Shown here one piece after another: positions 41,143 to 48,771 of a stretch of DNA of 64,000 bases. This DNA is from Candidatus Opimibacter skivensis. Its GTDB lineage: Bacteria > Bacteroidota > Bacteroidia > Chitinophagales > Saprospiraceae. The translations under genes were made by a program, and so were the position numbers. Where the stretch lies: the NCBI GenBank assembly GCA_016721905.1, contig JADKHH010000003.1, positions 186,001 to 250,000 of the forward strand, given 5' to 3'. Every line of letters begins with the position of its first letter. The first letter of the stretch is position 1. The notes under the pieces were generated by a model, which had not been told where the DNA came from, ran no database searches, and saw only the letters and a list, made by a program, of their open reading frames with translations.

Positions 41143-41808
41143 ATGAGGGTATTTCCAAGAATAATCTTTGTAGCCATACTTGCCTTCTCGGCCTTCCTAC
41201 AGGCTGATGCCCAGACTACCGGGAAAAAGAAATTTGTCAGGCCAGGGACAGAGGAGGCCAAAAAGGAAGAGGAGAAAGCAAATGCCCCTTCTAAGTGGGG
41301 ATTTGGTATTAACCTGGGTAATATTGGCTTTGCGGGCAATGCGGTGAATATCGGATTAGACCCTAACGTGGCTTATAGGATCACCGATGCCTTTGCGGCC
41401 GGATTCATGCTAAAGATGAATTATTACAATGCCAAATACCAGACCACTTCAGGCAATCTTACATATACCGCTTTTGACTGGGGGCCGACCCTGTTTGCCA
41501 GAGTTAAGCCACTCCTGAAAATGGAAGATGCCACTCCATTTATGCAGGGGATTTTCTTCCAGGGCGAATATGAAAGATCCTATGTCTCCAGGGAGCAAAT
41601 TGACGCTTTTGGGAATGTACAGATCAGTGACGATGGTAAGAAGATTCTGACGGAAGTCACCCTGGAACATTACCTATATGTCGGAGCTGGACTATCTAGT
41701 GGATATCCCTTTAGTTCCTTCATCTCATTCCATTACAATTTGCTCGATAAGCCGGAACTAAGTCGGTTACCTTTTACCTACAGGATTGGGTTTACCTGGA
41801 ATTATTGA
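41143..41808 (+). CDS. Outer-membrane beta-barrel protein, unknown family
   Basis: 221 residues from ATG 41143 with signal peptide MRVFPRIIFVAILAFSAFLQADAQ, then a charged linker (GKKKFVRPGTEEAKKEEEKAN) and an 8-strand-like barrel (WGFGINLGNIGFAG, NVAYRITDAFAAGFMLKMNYY, FDWGPTLFARVKPLL, GIFFQGEYERSYVS, HYLYVGAGLSSGYPF, LPFTYRIGFTWNY) with a terminal aromatic. It resembles OmpA-barrel/OMP_b-brl proteins of Bacteroidota. Function unknown. A longer frame from 41038 has no signal peptide. The TGA stop and the stop of the convergent receptor gene share a TGATCA palindrome with no gap between the coding regions. Confidence 0.7.
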   Translation: MRVFPRIIFVAILAFSAFLQADAQTTGKKKFVRPGTEEAKKEEEKANAPSKWGFGINLGNIGFAGNAVNIGLDPNVAYRITDAFAAGFMLKMNYYNAKYQTTSGNLTYTAFDWGPTLFARVKPLLKMEDATPFMQGIFFQGEYERSYVSREQIDAFGNVQISDDGKKILTEVTLEHYLYVGAGLSSGYPFSSFISFHYNLLDKPELSRLPFTYRIGFTWNY

Positions 41809-44256
41809 TCACAATTTATATCCCACCTGCACAAGTAGGTATCTTCCTGCCTGTGGGAAATAACCTTTTTGATGGTACACATCTCCTCCTTCTGATCCTA
41901 CATAAGGGTCATCAGGTGTCGGGTCATAGCCCTCAGAGCTAAATCTGTATATCCATGCATTCGACTCATAGGATTCATTTAAAGCATTTTTAAGCAGCAG
42001 ACCAACACTGAGTTCGTTACCTTTTTTCTGAAACCAACTCCAATGCACACCTGCATCGGTCACAAAATAGGGGTCCAGGGACGATGCATCTTTTGAGGTG
42101 TTGTCAGCATATTGCTTTCCAATATATCGTCCACCCAGGTTCACAGCTATTTCATGTTTATCATTGGATACAATAGTGTATTCCGCCACGGCATTTGCTA
42201 ACAGGCCAGGGGAAAAGGCCAGGTCACTATTTTCATAATCCACGGTCTCTTGAATTCCGGTAAACCAGTTGTCAATATATTCCGTAAATGATTGAATTTT
42301 ATTACTGCTCAACGTCGCCAGCGCTTCTAATTTAAGTTTGTCCATAGGATTGAATGAAACCGATGTTTCAAGGCCAATTCTATGGCTTCGATCCACATTG
42401 ACTCGTGTATATGCGCCTACGTCATTAAGCCGGCCGGTAGGTACTAACTGATCTTTGTATTGCATTACATAGCCTACTGCTTCGAAGTTGACAGATTTCG
42501 TTTGATAGCGATATCCTATTTCACTATCCCACATCCTCTCCGGGTTTGGACGGCTGAGTGGAGTCGATTGAGTGTAATCATCGCGGTTTGGCTCTTTGTT
42601 TATCAGCCCGGTAAGCCCATAGATCGACCCGTGTTCTCCAAGGGAATAACTAAAACCAATCTTGGGGTTAAAAAACTTGAGATTGACTTCCTGGTCAACA
42701 GGATTGCCTTGCTCATCAGGTCCCTCGAAAGCATAGCGTATCCACCTTCCTTGCAGGTCAACTGTCAGATCAAACCGGTCTGTAATTTTATTATTGCTCC
42801 TTGCAAATATGTTCCAGTCTGTCTTGACAGCATCGTTGTCATAATATGGCTTCGGGTACTCATCCGGTGCCGTGGAAGCAGTCCAAATCACTTTCCCAAA
42901 ATGTTGGCCCTGATATCTGTTCCAGCCTCCACCTGTTACAAAGTAACGTTCACCAGGAGTGCCAATATGAAGTGTTGAAATAAACCCATAGTAGTCATTG
43001 TCCAGCCACCGCTGGCGAACGAGATCAGAGGGTTCAGTAAAACCAGAAATGCCATAATCCGATAGAGTCTGATCAGCTTTGTATTGTTCGAAATAACCAG
43101 ATCCGTGTGTGTAGTGCAATGCGGTATTCCACCGCGCAAATGGAGTGATGGCCTGGTCAAAATGAAACTGCGCGTGGCTTTGCCGATAGTCATCTACCTC
43201 ATTATCATAAGGTTCACCAGGCTTTTCAGCACCAGCGGTGTTGAAAGTGCGTAGCTCAGGATCGTTGATATATTGTTCTGGCACACCGTTCCAGGCCTGA
43301 TAGGTTAGTTCATCCCCAAGGGCGTACACGAATCTCAGATTGGTCTGATCATGATGATAACCTGCTGAACCGTATAAGGAATACAAGGTACTCGCTGCCC
43401 GGTCGATATATCCATCCGAGGCGATATAACTCGCCCTGCCATCAATCGTAAACCGGCCATTGATCAGACCTGATCCACCGGCCGCTGTAATCCGACGCGT
43501 ATTGAAACTACCGCCACTTAACTTGATGGTACCGTAAGGCTCATAATTGAAGCCAAGTGTGTTTATATGGATGCCCCCACCGAGATCTCCGACACCTGGT
43601 TGACTCCAGCCAAGACCACGTTGAACCTGAATATTGGTGGTAGAACTTGCAAGGTCAGGAAGATCTACCCAAAACACATTATGTGATTCCGCATCGTTGA
43701 CGGGTATTCCGTTGAGGGTTACATTGATTCGGGTTGGATCAGTACCCCTGATCCTAAGTCCTGAGTATCCAATTCCCTGGCCCGCATCTGATGTGGTTAC
43801 CAATGAAGGAGTGCCTTCAAGAATATAAGGCATATCCTGGGCAAAGTCTCTTTTTTGGATATCGGCAGCGGAGATGTTTGCATGGGTGACGGGCTCCTTA
43901 TCACCGGCCTTGCTGGCCACGACACTTATTTCATCTATTTTAATATTTCTCGGGATGTGCAGGGTGAGATCAATACTTCCTTTTAATTCTATTTTTTTTC
44001 GGCGAATACCGTAAGCTGTGATGAGGACGAGTTCGTATGAGCCTGGCTTCAGGTTTTCAAATCGGAACACACCCAGGTCGGTGGTGGTTTGTTGGGTGAA
44101 GTAATCTTTGCCCCTCAGTTCTGCAGTGGAATGGGCATACGGTTGTTCTGCATCATCCAGCCCACGGCCCAGGATATAATATTGGCCTGAAAGCACATAG
44201 GTGCTGCATAGCATGCCTAAGATGCATAGGTTTCTCATCCTACGTTGTAGATCCAT
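41809..44256 (-). CDS. TonB-dependent receptor under TPP riboswitch, predicted thiamine importer
   Basis: 815 residues (start 44256; an in-frame ATG at 44238 gives MRNLCILGML and is equally plausible). Signal peptide ending LSGQ, a carboxypeptidase-like domain (ILGRGLDDAEQPYAHSTAELRG, PGSYELVLITAYGI), plug (LEGTPSLVTTSDAGQGIGYSGLRIRGTDPTRINVTLNGIPVNDAESHNVFWVDLPD) and a barrel ending GRYLLVQVGYKL. The plug has the FecA-like SGLRIRGTDP pattern. A TPP riboswitch lies 40 nt upstream, so expression falls when thiamine diphosphate is plentiful, and the substrate is probably thiamine or a precursor or phosphate ester of it. No other thi gene is in the window. Confidence 0.9.
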   Translation of the reverse strand: MDLQRRMRNLCILGMLCSTYVLSGQYYILGRGLDDAEQPYAHSTAELRGKDYFTQQTTTDLGVFRFENLKPGSYELVLITAYGIRRKKIELKGSIDLTLHIPRNIKIDEISVVASKAGDKEPVTHANISAADIQKRDFAQDMPYILEGTPSLVTTSDAGQGIGYSGLRIRGTDPTRINVTLNGIPVNDAESHNVFWVDLPDLASSTTNIQVQRGLGWSQPGVGDLGGGIHINTLGFNYEPYGTIKLSGGSFNTRRITAAGGSGLINGRFTIDGRASYIASDGYIDRAASTLYSLYGSAGYHHDQTNLRFVYALGDELTYQAWNGVPEQYINDPELRTFNTAGAEKPGEPYDNEVDDYRQSHAQFHFDQAITPFARWNTALHYTHGSGYFEQYKADQTLSDYGISGFTEPSDLVRQRWLDNDYYGFISTLHIGTPGERYFVTGGGWNRYQGQHFGKVIWTASTAPDEYPKPYYDNDAVKTDWNIFARSNNKITDRFDLTVDLQGRWIRYAFEGPDEQGNPVDQEVNLKFFNPKIGFSYSLGEHGSIYGLTGLINKEPNRDDYTQSTPLSRPNPERMWDSEIGYRYQTKSVNFEAVGYVMQYKDQLVPTGRLNDVGAYTRVNVDRSHRIGLETSVSFNPMDKLKLEALATLSSNKIQSFTEYIDNWFTGIQETVDYENSDLAFSPGLLANAVAEYTIVSNDKHEIAVNLGGRYIGKQYADNTSKDASSLDPYFVTDAGVHWSWFQKKGNELSVGLLLKNALNESYESNAWIYRFSSEGYDPTPDDPYVGSEGGDVYHQKGYFPQAGRYLLVQVGYKL

Positions 44257-44296
44257 ATATCAGAAAACTTGGCAGTGAATATTTTCATTGTTCAAC

Positions 44297-44368
44297 CTTT
44301 CCCTTTCCGGCATTACCCGGACAGGTTCGATGGGTTTGATCTCAGCCTGAAATGTAAGGCACCCCATG
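44297..44368 (-). promoter_or_regulatory. TPP riboswitch (THI element)
   Basis: On the minus strand: GGGGTGCC at the 5' side, then GGCTGAGAT (the pyrimidine-sensing J2-3/P3 region), then ACCC and GAACCTGTCCGGGTAATGCCGG (P4/P5, pyrophosphate sensor), closing with AAGGGAAA. All conserved blocks of the THI box are present in order and spacing. It is preceded by a promoter (44385-44416) and followed by the receptor start 40 nt on. No clear terminator lies in that gap, so control is probably at translation or through an unusual platform. Confidence 0.95.
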
Positions 44369-44384
44369 TGAAACGAAAGTGCTG

Positions 44385-44416
44385 CAAATGTACGCAGAAT
44401 TTGGATTCCTGATCAA
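44385..44416 (-). promoter_or_regulatory. Promoter of the TPP-riboswitch transcript
   Basis: Minus strand: TTG, 21-nt spacer, TACATTTG (exact TAnnTTTG at 44385-44392). The start point falls about 10-15 nt before the first conserved riboswitch base. Confidence 0.68.
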
Positions 44417-44445
44417 TGGTGGCCCGTCGCTGACGTTTAGCTCCC

Positions 44446-44453
44446 TATATTTG
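44446..44453 (+). promoter_or_regulatory. -7 box TATATTTG for lpdA operon
   Basis: Exact TAnnTTTG match, 34 nt before the lpdA ATG at 44488. Divergent from the riboswitch promoter. Confidence 0.58.
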
Positions 44454-44487
44454 CGCCTCTAATTGAATACAAACCAAAAGTGTACAT

Positions 44488-45885
44488 ATGAAATATAACC
44501 TCATTGTCGTAGGAAGTGGACCAGGAGGATACGTGGCGGCCATCAGGGCCAGTCAGTTAGGTCTGAAGACGGCTATCATCGAAAGGGAGTCACTTGGAGG
44601 CATATGCCTCAACTGGGGCTGCATACCGACTAAGGCACTCATCAAGAGTGCTGAAGTGTTTAATTATCTCGGCCATGCCAAGGACTATGGCATCACGGTC
44701 AAGGAGGCTTCTGCAGATCTCGCAGCAGTGGTAAAGCGATCCAGGGATGTGGCAGAAGGCATGAGCAAGGGAGTCCAGTTCCTGATGAAGAAGAATAAAA
44801 TAGACGTGATCAATGGGACAGGGAAGCTGGCTCGCGGCAAGAAGGTAGAAGTGACAGATGATAAGGGTGCCGTGACCACTTATGAGGCAGATAATATAAT
44901 TGTTGCGACAGGAGCGCGCGCCAAAGCTTTGCCAAATATTCCAATTGATGGCGAAAAAGTCATTGACTACCGCAAGGCTATGGTGCCCCAAAAACAACCT
45001 AAATCACTCGTTGTCATAGGCGCCGGTGCCATAGGTTGTGAGTTTGCTTATTTCTATCATGCCATGGGTACTAAAGTGACGGTCATTGAATTTCTTGAAC
45101 AAGGTTTAGTCCCAAGGGAGGATCCTGAAGTTTCTAAGGAATTGAAGCGTCAGTTTACCAGAAGCGGAATCGATGTGATGGCAAATACGGCGGTAGAGAA
45201 GGTAGATATCTCCGGCAAGCAGATTAATGTGATCGCTAAAGACCGTAAGACAGGAAATGTTACCGAAATACAGTGTGATCTCGTTTTGTCAGCAGCGGGT
45301 GTTACCTCCAATATTGAGAATATTGGCCTCGAAACGCTTGGTATTAAGACAGAGAAAGACAAGGTCGTCGTCAATCAATGGTATGAAACAAACGTCGCAG
45401 GTGTATATGCGATAGGTGATATTACAGAAGGCCCGGCACTTGCGCATGTTGCCTCAGCAGAAGCGATCATTTGTGTGGAGAAAATAGCCGGTCATCATCC
45501 ACAACCATTGGATTATGGAAATATTCCATCCTGCACTTATTGTCAACCAGAAGTAGCTTCAGTCGGTATGACGGAGGAGCAAGCCAAAGCTGCCGGGTTC
45601 GAACTTAAGATTGGAAAGTTTCCATTCTCAGCAAGTGGAAAAGCCAAGGCAGCAGGTCACCCTGAAGGGTTTGTCAAGCTGATCGTCGATGCCAAATATG
45701 GAGAAATTCTGGGTGCGCATATGATCGGCCACGGGGTTACAGATATGATTGCCGAAATCGTGCTCGCACGGAGACTGGAAGCAACTGGAATGGATCTCGT
45801 CAAGACTGTTCACCCGCATCCAACGATGAGTGAAGCTGTCATGGAGGCAGCAGCAGCAGCATATGGCGAAGTTATCCATCTTTAA
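44488..45885 (+). CDS. lpdA: Dihydrolipoyl dehydrogenase
   Basis: 465-residue FAD-dependent disulfide oxidoreductase (E3) that reoxidises lipoamide in pyruvate and 2-oxoglutarate dehydrogenase or glycine cleavage complexes. FAD motif VVGSGPGGYVAAI, redox pair Cys40/Cys45 in GGICLNWGCIPTK, NAD motif VVIGAGAIGCEFAYFY, second FAD motif GVYAIGDITEGPALAHVASAEA, and the catalytic His-Glu pair in VHPHPTMSEAVMEA. Full length. The E1 and E2 partners are not nearby. It heads a tight run of five genes; surE starts 30 nt downstream. Confidence 0.96.
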   Translation: MKYNLIVVGSGPGGYVAAIRASQLGLKTAIIERESLGGICLNWGCIPTKALIKSAEVFNYLGHAKDYGITVKEASADLAAVVKRSRDVAEGMSKGVQFLMKKNKIDVINGTGKLARGKKVEVTDDKGAVTTYEADNIIVATGARAKALPNIPIDGEKVIDYRKAMVPQKQPKSLVVIGAGAIGCEFAYFYHAMGTKVTVIEFLEQGLVPREDPEVSKELKRQFTRSGIDVMANTAVEKVDISGKQINVIAKDRKTGNVTEIQCDLVLSAAGVTSNIENIGLETLGIKTEKDKVVVNQWYETNVAGVYAIGDITEGPALAHVASAEAIICVEKIAGHHPQPLDYGNIPSCTYCQPEVASVGMTEEQAKAAGFELKIGKFPFSASGKAKAAGHPEGFVKLIVDAKYGEILGAHMIGHGVTDMIAEIVLARRLEATGMDLVKTVHPHPTMSEAVMEAAAAAYGEVIHL

Positions 45886-45915
45886 TTCTCACAAAACCGT
45901 TTATCTCCTTTACAC

Positions 45916-46707
45916 ATGAGTAAAAATACCCGGCCACTTATTTTAGTCACCAATGATGATGGCATGTTTGCGCCCGGGATTAAAAGGCTCGTGGAGATTG
46001 CCCGTCATATGGGGGAGGTCATCGTGGTTGCCCCTAACTCACCTCAATCTGCAAAAGGTCATGCAGTGACACTTGCAGATCCTATCCGGCTCAACCAGGT
46101 CGATGTCTTCAATGGCATTGAAGCATATGAATGTTCAGGTACACCGGTGGATTGTGTTAAGCTGGCAAAGAACATCCTTCTTAAAAACAGGAAGATTGAT
46201 CTCTGCGTGTCTGGTATCAATCATGGATCTAATGCATCGATCAATATCATCTATTCAGGTACTATGTCAGCTGCCATGGAAGCGTCTATTGAAGGCATTC
46301 ATTCGATTGGTTTCAGTCTTGAGGATTATGCCATGGATGCTAATTTTGATCCTGGCACACCCTGGATCAGACTGATCATAGAGCATGTGTTGAGTAATGG
46401 TCTTGCAGATTCAAAACTCTTGAATGTCAATATCCCACATTCAAGTCTCGGGCCCATCAGGGGTATGAAAATATGCCGTCAGGCAGAAGGCCGGTGGGAA
46501 GAAGAATTTGTAGAAGGGGTAGATCCCCGTGGTCAAAAATTCTATTGGCTGACAGGCAATTTTGCAACCAATGATACGGTTGAAGGAACAGATATCAGCG
46601 CGTTGCGGGAAGGGTTTATTTCGATAGTACCATCATCGCATGACCTCACACATCACAGGGCTATTCCAGCTTTGAAATCGCTGGAATCCATAAAGCATAT
46701 TGTATGA
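45916..46707 (+). CDS. surE: 5'/3'-nucleotidase SurE
   Basis: 263-residue metal-dependent nucleoside monophosphate phosphatase; members also cleave exopolyphosphate. N-terminal LVTNDDGMFAPGIKRLVEIA holds the metal-binding Asp pair (NDDG), then VAPNSPQSAKGHAVTL, CSGTPVDCVKLA, and SGINHGSNASINIIYSGTMSAAMEA, all diagnostic of SurE. The C-terminal region (GTDISALREGFISIVPSSHDLTH) forms the domain-swapped arm. The stop overlaps the next small gene by 4 nt (ATGA). Confidence 0.96.
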   Translation: MSKNTRPLILVTNDDGMFAPGIKRLVEIARHMGEVIVVAPNSPQSAKGHAVTLADPIRLNQVDVFNGIEAYECSGTPVDCVKLAKNILLKNRKIDLCVSGINHGSNASINIIYSGTMSAAMEASIEGIHSIGFSLEDYAMDANFDPGTPWIRLIIEHVLSNGLADSKLLNVNIPHSSLGPIRGMKICRQAEGRWEEEFVEGVDPRGQKFYWLTGNFATNDTVEGTDISALREGFISIVPSSHDLTHHRAIPALKSLESIKHIV

Positions 46708-47021
46708 TACCGGCACTTAAGAAAGATTCTGTATGGATAGGGTTAATGTTTGGCCTGATCCTTCCGATCGTGGTGTATCTGTTATTGCTGTTGATCTATC
46801 AATTAATGGATACAATGGGTTTGTTCAGTGATGTCGGTTTTGCCGAAGATTTCCGCACCCGGACATTGGCATTGATTGCCATTTGTTCGAACCTCATTTT
46901 TATGCAGACATTTCGAAAGTTAAACCATCACCACGAAACGACACGGGGTATTTTGATCGCCAGCATGATCCTGGTGGGCATATGGTTCTGGAAGTTCGGT
47001 TTTAAAATGTTGCAGTTTTGA
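46704..47021 (+). CDS. Small hypothetical membrane protein between surE and lpxB
   Basis: 105 residues with three predicted helices: WIGLMFGLILPIVVYLLLLLIYQLM, RTLALIAICSNLIFMQTFRKL and GILIASMILVGIWFWKFGFKM. No family recognised. It overlaps surE at its start (ATGA) and lpxB at its stop (TTGA), so it is translationally coupled on both sides and is very likely real. The position next to lpxB suggests a membrane role connected with lipid A synthesis, but that is inference from operon structure only. Confidence 0.65.
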   Translation: MIPALKKDSVWIGLMFGLILPIVVYLLLLLIYQLMDTMGLFSDVGFAEDFRTRTLALIAICSNLIFMQTFRKLNHHHETTRGILIASMILVGIWFWKFGFKMLQF

Positions 47022-48118
47022 AATACTTTGTCCTGGCAGGCGAAGCCAGTGGTGATAAGCAGGCAGCACTGTTATGTGAAGCAATCTTTCGACATGATCA
47101 GCATGCCGAGATGACAGGATGGGGTGGGGAAGCGATGACAGCCCAAGGTGTTCGTGTGACAAGACATTACAGGGAGCTAGCCTACATGGGCTTTGTTGAA
47201 GTGATTAAACATCTTCCGGCTATTTTTAGAAATTTTAAAAAATGTAAGCAAGAGATTCTTGAACTTGCTCCTGATGCCTTGATCCTTGTAGATTATCCAG
47301 GGTTCAATCTGCGTATGGCCCGTTGGGCACATAAAGAAAAGATTCCGGTATACTATTATATCTCTCCCCAGCTTTGGGCATGGCACACCTCACGTGTGCA
47401 TGGCATTAAAAAAGCTGTCAGGAAGATGTACGTCATTCTCCCTTTTGAAAAGGAGTTTTACAAGGAGTATGGTATGGACGTGATGTACATCGGTCATCCA
47501 CTTGCCGTAGAGATAAAACGGGAAAGTAATTTTCAGTACGCGCCTGTCAGAGGAAATATTGCTTTGCTGCCCGGCAGCCGGAAGCATGAAGTGGATCGTA
47601 TCCTTCCTGAAATGGCAGAGCTTACGAGACGGATGCCTGAATATCATTTTACCATTGCTGCTGTGCCGCATCTGCCCACCACCTTGTATGATCAATGGTT
47701 GTCAGGCTTGCCAAACGTCGAGCGTGTAGTTGGTGATATGAAGAAGGTACTTAGCGAGAGTGAAGCAGCTATCGTCACCAGCGGGACAGCAACACTTGAG
47801 ACTGGTCTGCTTGGTGTGCCACAGATGGTGGTGTACAAAGGCAGTCCACTCTCTTACCAAATTGCCCGACGGCTGATAAAAGTAAAATTCATTTCTCTCG
47901 TCAATCTCATCATGGGAAGGCTGGTTGTGCCTGAACTGATTCAAACAGAATGTACAGCTGCGAAAATGGCGGAGCAACTTTCACAGATACTGGAGCCTTC
48001 ATCATCGCTTGCTATGCGTGATGCCTACCTGAAGTTGACTGACCTGCTGACCTCAGGTGGAGGAGCAGAGGCTGCTGCGATTGATATTATTTCCGATCTT
48101 GGCCAAAGGAATATTTAA
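47018..48118 (+). CDS. lpxB: Lipid-A-disaccharide synthase
   Basis: 366-residue glycosyltransferase (GT19) condensing UDP-2,3-diacylglucosamine with lipid X in lipid A synthesis. KYFVLAGEASGDKQAALL, then MGFVEVIKHLPAI, PDALILVDYPGFNLRMARWA, YYISPQLWAWHTSRV, FYKEYGMDVMYIGHPL, LLPGSRKHEVDRILP and ATLETGLLGVPQMVVYKGSPLSYQIARRLIKVKFISLVNLI are all family signatures. No ATG precedes the conserved start KYFVLAGEASGD; the codon in place is TTG, overlapping the upstream stop (TTGA), as also seen for rimM. Start confidence is good because the family N-terminus begins right there. Confidence 0.95.
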   Translation: MKYFVLAGEASGDKQAALLCEAIFRHDQHAEMTGWGGEAMTAQGVRVTRHYRELAYMGFVEVIKHLPAIFRNFKKCKQEILELAPDALILVDYPGFNLRMARWAHKEKIPVYYYISPQLWAWHTSRVHGIKKAVRKMYVILPFEKEFYKEYGMDVMYIGHPLAVEIKRESNFQYAPVRGNIALLPGSRKHEVDRILPEMAELTRRMPEYHFTIAAVPHLPTTLYDQWLSGLPNVERVVGDMKKVLSESEAAIVTSGTATLETGLLGVPQMVVYKGSPLSYQIARRLIKVKFISLVNLIMGRLVVPELIQTECTAAKMAEQLSQILEPSSSLAMRDAYLKLTDLLTSGGGAEAAAIDIISDLGQRNI

Positions 48119-48120
48119 GT

Positions 48121-48771
48121 ATGGCATGGAATAAAAAGAACGAACGAATAGAGGAATTTAAGGCATGTGCCAATGCCTTATCATGGTCCTTTGTGCCCGC
48201 AGATGAATTTGGCATGATCAAGTGGCTCCTTGATTTCAAGCTCTTCAAATCCGGTTCGCATCACAAGATCACATCCCTCATCATTAAGGAGAATGATGAT
48301 CTTGAGTTTACCTGCATGTTTGATTATGCCTACACAATCTCTACCGGCAAATCAAGTGTTACGTACAAGCAAACAGTATATTTTAGATATTCGAAATCAC
48401 TGGCGCTGCCTCATTTCGTAATGGTGCCGGAAAAGTGGTATCACCGGATCGGCACCTATTTCGGGATGCAGGATATTGACTTTATCGAGTATCCTGAGTT
48501 TAGCCAAAACTATTTGCTGCGTGGCGCTGACGAAGATTATATTCGATATCATTTCAACCATCCGGAAATGATACGTTTTTTTGACCAGCAAGGTTTTTAC
48601 AGCCTGGAAGGCGTCAACTACCTGATGATCCTATACGTAAATAATGTGGTGTTACCTACTGAGCAGGCACTACAACTTGTCAAAATAGGAGACCGCCTGC
48701 ATGATTTTTTTGCAGTCAAAACACCAGCCTTGACATTACCATTAGATTTGAATCAGGCACCTGAGCTTTAG
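48121..48771 (+). CDS. Conserved-looking hypothetical protein after lpxB
   Basis: 216 residues, soluble, with no signal peptide or membrane helix. It starts 2 nt after lpxB, so it belongs to the same operon. Visible features: a Lys/Glu-rich start (MAWNKKNERIEEFKACANAL), FGMIKWLLDFKLFKSGSHHKITSLI, a beta-rich middle (LEFTCMFDYAYTISTGKSSVTYKQTVYFRYSK), the segment FSQNYLLRGADEDYIRYHFN, and a C-terminal helix around LVKIGDRLHDFF. The layout resembles small DUF3137-like or uncharacterised proteins found in many bacteria, but no firm family match can be made by eye. Function unknown. The last 4 nt overlap the convergent topA gene. Confidence 0.65.
   Translation: MAWNKKNERIEEFKACANALSWSFVPADEFGMIKWLLDFKLFKSGSHHKITSLIIKENDDLEFTCMFDYAYTISTGKSSVTYKQTVYFRYSKSLALPHFVMVPEKWYHRIGTYFGMQDIDFIEYPEFSQNYLLRGADEDYIRYHFNHPEMIRFFDQQGFYSLEGVNYLMILYVNNVVLPTEQALQLVKIGDRLHDFFAVKTPALTLPLDLNQAPEL

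Noticed and set aside
41806..41811. TGATCA shared by convergent stops as a regulatory site
   Set aside because: A six-base palindrome arises simply from two abutting TGA stops.
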